Below are positions 15,976-24,348 of a stretch of 64,000 nt of DNA, piece after piece; the first letter of the stretch is position 1, and each line of letters begins with the position of its first letter. The notes beneath the pieces are model-generated. The model was not told where the DNA came from. It searched no databases and saw only the letters and a program-made list of their open reading frames with translations. The position numbers and the translations under genes were made by a program. Source of the stretch: Limosilactobacillus oris (GTDB lineage Bacteria; Bacillota; Bacilli; Lactobacillales; Lactobacillaceae); contig NZ_CP104398.1 in assembly GCF_025311495.1 (NCBI RefSeq), forward strand, positions 310,001 through 374,000. The letters run 5' to 3'.

Positions 15976-16875
15976 ATGAAAGTTAAACAAGCGCTGATTA
16001 CATCCCTAGTAGCTGCAACGGTCCTCATTTTAGGGACGGCTGCTCCAAGCGTTGCTAGTGCTGCTAGCAGTAAACCAATCATTGTCGGCTCGAAGAATGT
16101 TTCCGAGAGCAAGACCGTTAGTGAAATTTACGCCCTCGCCCTCGAACATGAAGGTTATAAAGTTACGCGGAAGCCTAATATTGCCAATAACGTCATCTTC
16201 CAAGCAACCCAAAAGGGCCAGGTTGACGTTTACCCTGACTATACTGGGACGATCGTTGAAGCCTACCTCAAAAAGCGGGCCAGCGGCAAGAGCGCCAGTG
16301 AAATTGCCAAGATTGCCCACCAAGGGGTTCAAAAGGATGGTCTGACAACCTTCGATTATGCTCCCGGTGATAATCGTCAAGGAATCGCTATGCCTACCAA
16401 GGTCGCCAAAAAGGACCACATTAGCGACCTGAGCCAGCTACAAAAGAAAGCTGATAAAATTCGTTTTGCTTCGCAGGGGGAATTTGAAAAGCGGGCCGAT
16501 GCGCTCCCGGCAATGAATAAGGCGTATGGTAAGTTCGACTTCAAATCGATTAAGGACTACGACGTGAACCTGCTCTACAAAATTATGGAACAGGGTAAGG
16601 CTGACGCCGCACCGGTTTCAACGACTGATGGTCAGCTGGCAACCGGAAAGTTCACCCTCATCAAGGACAACAAAAACGTTTGGCCCCCTTATAACCTGGT
16701 TCCCGTGGCAAACCAAAAGGCTGCTAAGAGCTACCCAAAGATGGGTCGGGCCTTGAACAAGGTTGATGCTAAACTGACGACCAAGCAGTTAACGACCCTC
16801 AATCGAAGGGTGAATGTCGACGGGCAAAACTACAAAACCGTTGCCAAAAACTGGTACGAGCACAATATCAAATAG
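15976..16875 (+). CDS. opuCC: Osmoprotectant (betaine/choline/carnitine-type) substrate-binding protein
   Basis: 299 aa, extracellular binding protein of an OpuC-type ABC importer. The signal peptide (ALITSLVAATVLILGTAAPSV) ends in an AXA-type site (ASA). No lipobox cysteine is present, unusual for a Gram-positive binding protein that should be tethered. The mature part begins KPIIVGSKNVSESKTVSEIYA, the typical QAT-binding start, and keeps DVYPDYTGT near residue 94. It heads a four-gene operon, binder-permease-ATPase-permease, with overlaps between most genes. Substrate is one of the quaternary amines; which one is not readable. Confidence 0.85.
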   Translation: MKVKQALITSLVAATVLILGTAAPSVASAASSKPIIVGSKNVSESKTVSEIYALALEHEGYKVTRKPNIANNVIFQATQKGQVDVYPDYTGTIVEAYLKKRASGKSASEIAKIAHQGVQKDGLTTFDYAPGDNRQGIAMPTKVAKKDHISDLSQLQKKADKIRFASQGEFEKRADALPAMNKAYGKFDFKSIKDYDVNLLYKIMEQGKADAAPVSTTDGQLATGKFTLIKDNKNVWPPYNLVPVANQKAAKSYPKMGRALNKVDAKLTTKQLTTLNRRVNVDGQNYKTVAKNWYEHNIK

Positions 16876-16892
16876 CGGTGAGGAGTGATTCT

Positions 16893-17543
16893 TTGTTTTC
16901 ACAGGTGATTCAATACTTTCAATCTAATAGTGGCCAATACTGGCAGTACGTTGGTCAGCACCTCTTCCTCACGCTGGTGACCCTAGTAATCTCCATGGTG
17001 ATTGCTTTGCCGTTAGGGTACCTAGGCTCACGGGTAAAACCGGTGGCTAGTTTCTGCGTCGCCTTTGCGCAGGTGCTGCGAATAATTCCTAGCCTGGCCC
17101 TGCTATTTTTACTGATTCCCGTTATCGGTACCGGGATGGTCCCCGCTTTAATTTCCCTGGTCGTGTTAGCCCTGCCGCCGTTGCTAATCAACACCATCCT
17201 GGGCTTCAACGAGGTCAGTCCCCTGTACAAGGAGGTCGGAACGGCCCTCGGGATGACCTCCCGGCAATTGCGTCGGCAAATTGAAATTCCCCTAGCCCTC
17301 CCCTACGTCCTTAACGGAATCAAGCTGGCAATCGTTGAAATTATCGCCAGTGCAACCCTGGCGACCTATATCGGGGCTGGCGGCCTGGGAACATTAATTT
17401 TTACGGGTCTGGGCTTGTACGATATGACCTATGTTGTAATTGGTGCCGTTAGTGTCGCGGCCCTCTCACTGGGGGCAATGCTCGGCTTCGACTTCTTAAT
17501 CAGAAAGGTTCAGAAACATGACAAAAGCAGCTATTCAATTTAA
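16893..17543 (+). CDS. opuCB: Osmoprotectant ABC transporter permease
   Basis: About 216 aa with 5-6 membrane helices and the binding-protein-dependent transport EAA-like loop (EVGTALGMTSRQLRRQIEIPLALP). The GTG at 16878 has no ribosome site, but GAGGAG at 16880-16885 is well placed for the TTG at 16893, which I prefer. It forms one half of the membrane channel with the second permease at 18281. Its 3' end overlaps the ATPase gene by about 26 bp. Confidence 0.85.
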   Translation: MFSQVIQYFQSNSGQYWQYVGQHLFLTLVTLVISMVIALPLGYLGSRVKPVASFCVAFAQVLRIIPSLALLFLLIPVIGTGMVPALISLVVLALPPLLINTILGFNEVSPLYKEVGTALGMTSRQLRRQIEIPLALPYVLNGIKLAIVEIIASATLATYIGAGGLGTLIFTGLGLYDMTYVVIGAVSVAALSLGAMLGFDFLIRKVQKHDKSSYSI

Positions 17544-18288
17544 ACACGTTCAGAAGCGGTTTGGCGATGACCTGGTTATTCCTGACCTGAGCTTTACGAT
17601 TAACCAAGGTGAGTTTGTTACTATCCTGGGGACTTCTGGCTCGGGAAAGACCACGACCCTTAAAATGGTGAATGGCCTGTTACAGCCGAGTGCGGGTGAA
17701 ATTACCATTGATGGGCGGCCGCTCAGCGAGCTTGACTTAGTTCAGCTGCGCCGCCATATGGGCTACGTGGTCCAGCAAATCGGCCTCTTCCCGCACATGA
17801 CCATTGCGCAAAATATCGCGGTGGTGGCACAACTGCTGCACTGGAACAAGGAGCAGACCAGCCAGCGGGTTCGTGAATTGTTACAGCTGGTCCAGCTTAA
17901 TCCCAGGGAGTATGCTACTCGGTACCCCAGCCAATTATCTGGCGGCCAGCAGCAGCGGGTCGGGGTGGCCCGGGCCCTAGTCGCCAACCCGCCCTATGTG
18001 CTGTTTGATGAACCCTTTGGCGCATTAGACGCCCTTACCCGGGAGGAGCTGCAGCACGAGATTAAGCGAATCCATGAGTCGTTAGCCGACAAGACCTTTA
18101 TGTTTGTGACCCATGACATTAATGAAGCTCTCTATTTGGGGAGCCGGGTCATGGTGATGCACGAAGGACGAATTGAGCAGTTTGCCACACCAGCGGAAAT
18201 TGTCCGCCAGCCCGCGACACAGTTTGTTAAAAAGCTGCTGGGAACCGTCCGCCAAAATCAAGAACTGTGGGGCCAGCAAGATGATTAA
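17518..18288 (+). CDS. opuCA: Osmoprotectant ABC transporter ATPase, no CBS domains
   Basis: 256-aa ATPase: Walker [10 protein letters not shown] near residue 37, Q-loop VVQQIGLFP, signature [15 protein letters not shown] near 142, Walker [13 protein letters not shown]. The protein ends about 25 residues after the ABC fold ([16 protein letters not shown]). It therefore lacks the tandem CBS domains that OpuCA/OpuAA-type ATPases use to sense ionic strength. Activity control must come from elsewhere or from expression. Confidence 0.88.
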   Translation: MTKAAIQFKHVQKRFGDDLVIPDLSFTINQGEFVTILGTSGSGKTTTLKMVNGLLQPSAGEITIDGRPLSELDLVQLRRHMGYVVQQIGLFPHMTIAQNIAVVAQLLHWNKEQTSQRVRELLQLVQLNPREYATRYPSQLSGGQQQRVGVARALVANPPYVLFDEPFGALDALTREELQHEIKRIHESLADKTFMFVTHDINEALYLGSRVMVMHEGRIEQFATPAEIVRQPATQFVKKLLGTVRQNQELWGQQDD

Positions 18289-18919
18289 GTATTGGAATGA
18301 AAATTGGACAACCATGATCACGGACAGCCAGCAGCACGCCCTCATGGTTCTCAGCTCGCTTGGAATTGCGTTGGTGCTGGCCCTTGTCATTACCTTGCTA
18401 TTTCTCCGCCGGCGCAACTGGCTGAATAGTTTGGTCTATTTCTTTTCCCTCTTGTACTCAATCCCTAGCTTTGCCTTTTTTGCCCTGCTTCTGCCCCTTT
18501 CCGGATTAGGGATGCGGACCGCAATCATCGTTTTGACCATTTACGCTGAGTACGTCCTGCTCCGTTCCTTCATCACCGCCCTGCAAGGAATCGATCCCCA
18601 GTTGATCGAAGTGGCTACGGGGATGGGGATGACCCGCCAACAGGTATTCTATAAGGTCCAGCTCCCCCTGGCGTTGCCAGCAATCTTTAGCGGCTTGCAA
18701 GTGGCGTTGGCTTCCACGATGGCAATGGCAACCATTGCGGCCACCATTAACGCGGGCGGATTAGGTCAACTCCTGTTTGAGGGCTTGCAGGGACAGCAGC
18801 TTGCTCCCATTTTATGGGGGACGTTTTTGACAATGGCCTTGACCCTCATTTGTGCGGGGTTCCTGCGCTTGCTTGAATGGGGCCTCACCCATAAGTGGCG
18901 CGCGGCCCTAGCAAAGTAG
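18281..18919 (+). CDS. opuCD: Osmoprotectant ABC transporter permease, second subunit
   Basis: About 212 aa, 5-6 helices, with the EAA-like loop (EVATGMGMTRQQVFYKVQLPLALP). The ATG at 18281 overlaps the ATPase stop by 8 bp. A longer reading from 18173 lies wholly inside the ATPase gene and is rejected. It pairs with the permease at 16893. Last gene of the transporter operon; the Rrf2 gene begins 27 bp later. Confidence 0.85.
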   Translation: MIKYWNENWTTMITDSQQHALMVLSSLGIALVLALVITLLFLRRRNWLNSLVYFFSLLYSIPSFAFFALLLPLSGLGMRTAIIVLTIYAEYVLLRSFITALQGIDPQLIEVATGMGMTRQQVFYKVQLPLALPAIFSGLQVALASTMAMATIAATINAGGLGQLLFEGLQGQQLAPILWGTFLTMALTLICAGFLRLLEWGLTHKWRAALAK

Positions 18920-18946
18920 TGGCTCTAATTAGAAAGGAGGAATAAA

Positions 18947-19411
18947 ATGCGCGTTTCAACCCGTCTAAGCGACAGTATTCATATCTTGGCTCTTTTGCAG
19001 ATTTACCGTGGAAAAATTCCACTGACGAGCGAAAATATTGCCGGTAGCGTTGAGACTTCACCGGTAGTGGTTCGCCGGCTGATGAGCGCCCTCCGCAAGG
19101 GCGGCCTCATTGAGACGGTCCCGGGATTTGCGGACCCCCGCTTAGCCCGACCGGCCGGTAAAATTTCACTTTATGATATTTATTTGGCTGTTGAGGGGCC
19201 TGACCGCCACCTCTTCGCAATTGATGAAAAGACTGATCCTGAATGTATTGTGGGGGGTAATATTCAAGCCACGCTGGCTGAATATTACCAGCAGGCGGAA
19301 ACTGCTGCCCAGGCTAAACTAGCAGGTATTTCACTACAGGATGTGTTAGATAGCATTCTCGTAAAACAGGTACAGAAAGAAGCACAGCAGCGAAAGGAGA
19401 ATTCTCAATGA
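18947..19411 (+). CDS. Rrf2-family transcriptional regulator
   Basis: 154 aa. The N-terminal winged helix (RVSTRLSDSIHILALL... SENIAGSVETSPVVVRRLMSALRKGGLIETVPG) and the following ARPAGKISLYDIYLAVE are typical Rrf2. Only one cysteine is present (in DPECIVGG), so an IscR/NsrR-type iron-sulfur cluster is unlikely. It overlaps the NmrA-like reductase gene by four bases (ATGA) and probably controls this pair. Similar Rrf2/reductase pairs respond to redox or electrophile stress. AAAGGAGG ribosome site. Confidence 0.85.
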   Translation: MRVSTRLSDSIHILALLQIYRGKIPLTSENIAGSVETSPVVVRRLMSALRKGGLIETVPGFADPRLARPAGKISLYDIYLAVEGPDRHLFAIDEKTDPECIVGGNIQATLAEYYQQAETAAQAKLAGISLQDVLDSILVKQVQKEAQQRKENSQ

Positions 19412-20268
19412 AGTATTTAGTTACCGGTGCGACCGGCCACCTTGGCGGAATTATTATCACTGAACTTAGCAAGTTAGTTCCCCAAGCCGATATCCGCTTG
19501 GGTGTTCATAGAATTGAAAAAGCCACCGCCCTACAATCTGCTGGCTATGACGTAGTAGCCTTGGACTATGCCGCTGTTGACAGCATGACTGCGGCAATGA
19601 CTGGGGTTGACGTCTTAATTTACGTTCCCAGCCTCACCTACTGGGTTCAGCAGCGAATCACCGAGTTTGAAAACACCCTCGAAGCCATGCGGCGGGCTAA
19701 CGTTTCGACCATCGTGGCAATGAGCTTTATCGCTGATCAGTATAACAACCCCTTCCAGATGGCGAGCTATTATGCCTACTTGCCAGCCCGACTGGCCGGC
19801 AGCGGTTTAAACTATGCGGTGGTTAAAAATGCGTTATATGCGGATCCGTTAGTACCCTACCTGCCGGAACTGATTGCGCGGCATAACGTCATCTATCCCA
19901 TCGGCGACCAGGCAATGTCCTTTATCAGTCGGGAAGATAGTGCGGAGGCCATGGCTAACATCGCTGTGAAACCATACCTGCGTGATTACGGTCAGAACTA
20001 CCTGCTGACGATGAAGCAAAACTATAACATGGTAGAATTGAGTTCCATTATGTCCCAAGTGACCGGCGAGCAAATCGGCTATGCACCGGTTAGCCTGCAG
20101 GAATTTGCCGATATTTACCGGTCCGAGGGGGATGGCGATGAGTTAGCGTCAATGTACCATGCCGCAGCTCTAGGCTTGATGGATGAGGTCACTAACGACT
20201 TCCAACACATCACCGGTCACGCGCCGCAAGGGATGAAAGAATATTTGAGCCGCCATTATCAGAAGTAA
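19408..20268 (+). CDS. NmrA-like NAD(P)-binding reductase
   Basis: 286-aa atypical short-chain dehydrogenase: N-terminal Rossmann motif VTGATGHLGGIIITEL, then a YYAYLPARLAGSGLNYAVVKN region. It resembles the QorB/NmrA group, where family members reduce quinones or sense NADP. Coupled to the Rrf2 regulator. Substrate unknown. Confidence 0.8.
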   Translation: MKYLVTGATGHLGGIIITELSKLVPQADIRLGVHRIEKATALQSAGYDVVALDYAAVDSMTAAMTGVDVLIYVPSLTYWVQQRITEFENTLEAMRRANVSTIVAMSFIADQYNNPFQMASYYAYLPARLAGSGLNYAVVKNALYADPLVPYLPELIARHNVIYPIGDQAMSFISREDSAEAMANIAVKPYLRDYGQNYLLTMKQNYNMVELSSIMSQVTGEQIGYAPVSLQEFADIYRSEGDGDELASMYHAAALGLMDEVTNDFQHITGHAPQGMKEYLSRHYQK

Positions 20269-20445
20269 GGGAGCGAGACAGAAGTCGGAATCGACTTCGT
20301 TTTCGAGCCCCCGTCGACGCGCAGCTAGTCTTTAGAAAGCGCAAATAGGGTTTCAGAGTTCGGCTTTGCCGAGCACTGAAACCCATTTGCGTACTGCGCC
20401 GTTCGTATTTTATCTAAGTAAGAGGACTTATGTCACAGCCTCTTT
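20269..20445. repeat. MITE-like structured intergenic element
   Basis: About 177 bp between two convergent genes. Its ends are related inverted sequences (GAGCGAGACAGAAG at left, GAGGCTGTGACATAAG on the other strand at right). Inside, GTCGGAATCGAC pairs with itself. GCGCAG/CTGCGC (20319-20324, 20394-20399) encloses a 16-bp near-perfect stem CGCAAAT(A)GGGTTTCAG/CTGAAACCCATTTGCG. It has no ORF. The form suits a non-autonomous mobile element or a large bidirectional terminator. Confidence 0.7.
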
Positions 20446-20452
20446 ATCGCTC

Positions 20453-22975
20453 TTATTCAAATCTGTGAACGTAATCTGCTAGGTACCGGGTGGTCAGGCT
20501 GGTTGGCTTCTTAGCCAGCTCTTGGGGAGTCCCGGTAGCAACTACGCGGCCCCCATTCTTGCCGCCCCGCGGGCCTAAGTCCATTAGGTAATCTGCGTTG
20601 ACGATTAGGTTCAGGTCGTGGGTAATGGTGAGAATGGTGGCACCACGGTCCAGCAATTGTTGCATGACCCCCAAAAGCGTCTTGACGTCTAAGGGGTGGA
20701 GGCCAATCGTCGGTTCATCAAAGACAAAGAGGGTTGTACTTTGCCGCCGGTTGAGGTGCTTAACCAGTTTCAGCCGTTGCGCCTCCCCACCCGAGAGCGA
20801 GGGCGTGCTTTCCCCGAGGTGGAGGTAGGCTAGGCCAACTTCGTCCAGCAGTTGCAATTCGTGTTCAATCTTCGGTTCCGAAGTAAAGACCTTGAGTGCT
20901 GTGCGGACATCGAGTTTGAGAAGGTCAACGATTGAATAACCGTGCCACTTGACCTCCTGAATTTCCTGCCGGTAACGGGCCCCCTCACAGCTTGGACAGG
21001 TTTGTTGCATGTCCGGCAAAAATTGGATGTCGAGGGTTACCACACCGGTCCCGCCGCAGCTTGGGCAAGCCCCCTGCTTATTGTTGTAGGAAAAGTAGCT
21101 GGCAGTGTAGTGCCGTTCCTTAGCCAGTGGCTGGGCTGCAAAGAGCTTTCGCAGGTTGTCCATAATGCTGGTGTAGGTGGCAACGGTTGACCGGGTCGTC
21201 TTGCCGATTGGTGCCGCGTCGACACTTACCACGTTTTTGAGCGGTGTTGTCAGCGACTTGACCTGCTTTGGTAAGGGACGGCCATTAGCCTGGTCCGTAA
21301 TTGCTGGGACCAGGCTGTCGAGAATCAGGCTGGTTTTCCCGGCTCCGGAGAAACCAGTGATGGCACTCAGCCGGCCCACCGGGAGCTGCCCCGTAATCTT
21401 TTTGATGTTGTAGTAGTCAGCGACGGTGAAATCAATTGACTTCTTAGCTGGCACCGGCTGGCGGATCCGAGCGAGCAACTTCGCCGTTCCATTCAAATAG
21501 GGGCCGATGTTAGAATTCGGGTCGGCCGCAATTGTCTGCGGGTCGCCGCTGTTAAGCACTTGGCCACCTTCCTCACCAGAACCGGGGCCGATTTCGATAA
21601 TCCAGTCGGCTTCCCGGATAATGTCGACGTTGTGGTCAACTACTACCAGCGAATTGCCCTGGGCAACCAGTTCATGGAAGACCCCGAGCAACCCCTTGAT
21701 GTTGTCGGGGTGCAGACCAATTGACGGTTCGTCGAGGATGTAAAGGACCCCGGTCGTCTGGGTGCGTAGAGTCCGGGCAAGCTGGATGCGTTGTAGTTCC
21801 CCTGTTGAAAGGGTATTACCATTCCGGGATAGTGTCAGGTAGTCCAGACCAAGCTCTAACAATGGCCGCAGGTTGTCATCGAATTCCTTAAACAGTGACC
21901 GGGCCATCGTCAGCATATCATCCGGCAGCGTCTCGAGGACCGCCTTCTTCCAGTCGCTAAGTTCACCCAGTGTTAGGTCGGTCACCTGGGCGATGTTTAG
22001 CCCGCCTGCTTCCTGCTTGAGTAATTCCGGTTTAAGCCGGGTGCCGTGACAGACCGGACAGGTGGAGTAGCTAAAAAATTCACTGATCCGTTTTTGTGAA
22101 CGCTCACTCTTACTCGTTTGGGCAGAACGCAGCACCGCCTCATGGGCGTTTTCATAAAGGGCGTTAAAGTCATGAAAGACCCGGCCGGTGCCGGATCGAA
22201 AGTCCATCTTAAACTTCTTGGCCGGACCGTTGAGGACAAAATCCTTTTCCTTGTCCGTCAGGTCTTGGTAGGGAACGTTAATCCGGACCCCGGCCTGCTC
22301 AGCAACGTTCGGCATGAAATTCCTGCCGGGCAGGTGCCAGGCGGCCACGGCGCCCTCGGCCAGCGTTAACGTGGAATCACAGATTAACTTGCTTTCGTCG
22401 ATTTGCCGGACCTTCCCAGTACCCTGACAATTATCGCAGGCGCCAGCAGAGTTAAAGGCAAAGTCCTCCGCGCTATAGGCGCTGAACCGAACACCACAGA
22501 CTGGACACGTCAACTGCCCCATCTCTTCACCACTCTTGCTCATGGCTTCCGCAATCGTCAAACTGGGTTTTAACCGGTGACCGTTAGGACAGACTGGTGA
22601 CCCCAGTCGGGAGAAAATCAGGCGGATGACGTTAAACATTTCACTCATGGTTCCCACCGTGGCCCGCTCTGAGGGGATACTCGGCCGCTGCCGCAGTGCC
22701 AAAGCCGATGGAATATGTTTGACACTGGTAACTTCGGCCTGAGCACCGAGCTTGATTCGCCGGCGGGTGTAGGTCGAGAGTGCTTCCAGGTAGCGCCGGG
22801 AGCCTTCTTCATACAGAATTCCCATCGCTAGTGAACTCTTTCCGGATCCCGAAAGGCCAGAAATGGCAACGAACTTGTGGAGGGGAATGTCGACGTCGAT
22901 GTTTTTGAGATTATGAACACGCCCACCCCGTACTTCTACTTGCGCTGGAATAGTACTTACTTGCTGATTAGTCAC
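20453..22975 (-). CDS. Short UvrA paralog (class II UvrA / ABC-type excinuclease subunit)
   Basis: 840 aa, about 100 shorter than canonical UvrA. It has two ATPase modules: Walker A GLSGSGKSS near residue 40 with signature LSTGELQR, and GFSGAGKTS near 545 with LSGGEAQR. Zinc-finger cysteines are CPVCGVRF...CDNCQGTG and CPSCGGTG...CPSCEGAR. Length and divergent motifs fit the UvrA2 class, linked in other bacteria to resistance to DNA-binding drugs, not to housekeeping repair. No uvrB is nearby. Monocistronic, divergent from the VOC gene. Confidence 0.85.
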   Translation of the reverse strand: MTNQQVSTIPAQVEVRGGRVHNLKNIDVDIPLHKFVAISGLSGSGKSSLAMGILYEEGSRRYLEALSTYTRRRIKLGAQAEVTSVKHIPSALALRQRPSIPSERATVGTMSEMFNVIRLIFSRLGSPVCPNGHRLKPSLTIAEAMSKSGEEMGQLTCPVCGVRFSAYSAEDFAFNSAGACDNCQGTGKVRQIDESKLICDSTLTLAEGAVAAWHLPGRNFMPNVAEQAGVRINVPYQDLTDKEKDFVLNGPAKKFKMDFRSGTGRVFHDFNALYENAHEAVLRSAQTSKSERSQKRISEFFSYSTCPVCHGTRLKPELLKQEAGGLNIAQVTDLTLGELSDWKKAVLETLPDDMLTMARSLFKEFDDNLRPLLELGLDYLTLSRNGNTLSTGELQRIQLARTLRTQTTGVLYILDEPSIGLHPDNIKGLLGVFHELVAQGNSLVVVDHNVDIIREADWIIEIGPGSGEEGGQVLNSGDPQTIAADPNSNIGPYLNGTAKLLARIRQPVPAKKSIDFTVADYYNIKKITGQLPVGRLSAITGFSGAGKTSLILDSLVPAITDQANGRPLPKQVKSLTTPLKNVVSVDAAPIGKTTRSTVATYTSIMDNLRKLFAAQPLAKERHYTASYFSYNNKQGACPSCGGTGVVTLDIQFLPDMQQTCPSCEGARYRQEIQEVKWHGYSIVDLLKLDVRTALKVFTSEPKIEHELQLLDEVGLAYLHLGESTPSLSGGEAQRLKLVKHLNRRQSTTLFVFDEPTIGLHPLDVKTLLGVMQQLLDRGATILTITHDLNLIVNADYLMDLGPRGGKNGGRVVATGTPQELAKKPTSLTTRYLADYVHRFE

Positions 22976-23062
22976 TTACGAGTGCTCCTTTTGTTGGTTT
23001 TAAAGCAGTTGCGATTAGACTAACTACCATCATATAATATTGAGCAGGAAAAGAGGAATGAT

Positions 23063-23461
23063 TTGAATATGAAAATGCGCAGAATTGACCATATTGTATT
23101 GACCGTCAGTGACCTGGAGGAGTCGACCCGGTTCTACCACGAGGTCTTTGACATGCCAGTGCTGGACCAGCAGAGTAACGATCAGCTGGTGACTTTGCGG
23201 TGTGGTCACCAGTTGATCCGGTTACAAAAAAGTGACCGGCAAACGGAACTAAAGGCGCCCCACTTAACCACCGGGGCCGCCGACTTCTGTATCGTGGCTG
23301 GTGACCAACTGGAGGACATCCTTCACCACCTCAAGAGCTACTTCGTCGACATTGTGGCCGGTCCGGTTGAAAAGCATGGCTCCGAGGGTGCCATGACTTC
23401 GGTTTACGTTCACGACCCGGATAATAACTTGGTAGAGATTGCCGTTTACGCAAATAAGTAG
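23063..23461 (+). CDS. VOC-family (glyoxalase-fold) protein
   Basis: About 130 aa: IDHIVLTVSDLEESTRFYHEVF and VYVHDPDNNLVEIAVY are the two halves of a single-domain vicinal-oxygen-chelate fold. Metal-ligand candidates are His in DHIV and Glu in LVEIA. Substrate unknown; related proteins are lyases, thiol transferases for antibiotics or dioxygenases. The start may be TTG 23063 or, more likely, ATG 23069; AAGAGGA serves either. Confidence 0.8.
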   Translation: MNMKMRRIDHIVLTVSDLEESTRFYHEVFDMPVLDQQSNDQLVTLRCGHQLIRLQKSDRQTELKAPHLTTGAADFCIVAGDQLEDILHHLKSYFVDIVAGPVEKHGSEGAMTSVYVHDPDNNLVEIAVYANK

Positions 23462-23469
23462 GATTATGA

Positions 23470-23505
23470 CAAACCGGTGCAGGGAAAACCTGCACCGGTT
23501 TATTT
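23470..23505. terminator. Bidirectional terminator
   Basis: AAACCGGTGCAGG/CCTGCACCGGTTT stem with A- and T-rich flanks between the convergent VOC and YdcF-like genes. Confidence 0.85.
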
Positions 23506-24342
23506 CAATAGTAAACTTTCCCCTAACATTAATATCACTAGCAAGACGGCGCCAGCAAAGCGGCGATGGTCACGGATAATTCCCAGGTAATCCCGCACCA
23601 GGGTTAGTGGAAGGTAAGGCCAAGGAGTTGGTGCGGAAAGGAAGTGCCAGTTCAGACCTAAGCGGTGGGTGTATAGCATTGCCCGTGGAACATGAAAAGA
23701 ACTTGTGACCACAGTTACCCGTGGCTTCCCTTCCCCATGCCAATGCTGGTCAATCAGTTGGCGACTGTTTACCAGGTTTTGCCAGGTGTTGCGAGCCTGG
23801 CGTTCTAGCAGAATCTTCGTTGCAACGACACCGAGCCGTTGCAGGTAGTCGGCCATTGCCCGCGCTTGCGTTACCTGGTCACCATGGACGTCGCCGCCAC
23901 TAACAATAACTACTGTTTCAGGATGGACCTTCCAAAAGCGGCCTGCCGAATTCAAACGCGCGGCGAGGACCGGTGGGACCTGTCCCTTACTTAGCCCTGC
24001 CCCCAAGACGACCAGGTAGTCCGTTGTCCGTGGATGGGGCCAGACCCGCAGGAGAAGTACAGATAGGCCTATCATAATCAGACCGGCAGTTGCCAGGCTA
24101 TCAGTGGTTATCACCAGCAGCCACAGCTGTTGCCCTAGCTTGGGTAGCTGTGCTAGTGGTAGGCTCCACAATCCTGGTAAGAAAATTAGCATATTAAGGC
24201 CCATCATGATCGCAGTCCAACGGTTATAGGCTAAACTAAGGGTCCGGTTTTTAACCCGCCGAATCAGAATGAGGTAAATCGTGAAAGTCCACAGGAGCGT
24301 GACCAGGCCAGCTAAAATTAGTAAAATAATCAGCGTACCCAT
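23500..24342 (-). CDS. YdcF/SanA-like DUF218 membrane protein
   Basis: 280 aa. Four hydrophobic segments fill residues ~1-110. The DUF218 domain follows: YLVVLGAGLSKGQVPPVLAARL, then VSGGDVHGDQVTQARAMADYL and LERQARNTWQNLVNSR. Related SanA/YdcF proteins are tied to envelope barrier function, and one bound S-adenosylmethionine; activity is unclear. It ends just past the terminator and starts 6 bp after the ABC1 kinase stop, so both probably share one leftward transcript. Confidence 0.8.
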   Translation of the reverse strand: MGTLIILLILAGLVTLLWTFTIYLILIRRVKNRTLSLAYNRWTAIMMGLNMLIFLPGLWSLPLAQLPKLGQQLWLLVITTDSLATAGLIMIGLSVLLLRVWPHPRTTDYLVVLGAGLSKGQVPPVLAARLNSAGRFWKVHPETVVIVSGGDVHGDQVTQARAMADYLQRLGVVATKILLERQARNTWQNLVNSRQLIDQHWHGEGKPRVTVVTSSFHVPRAMLYTHRLGLNWHFLSAPTPWPYLPLTLVRDYLGIIRDHRRFAGAVLLVILMLGESLLLK

Positions 24343-24348
24343 TTAAAC

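Noticed and set aside
18173-18280. Longer start for the second osmoprotectant permease
   Set aside because: The extra 36 codons lie within the ATPase gene in another frame and have no ribosome site; ATG 18281 fits.
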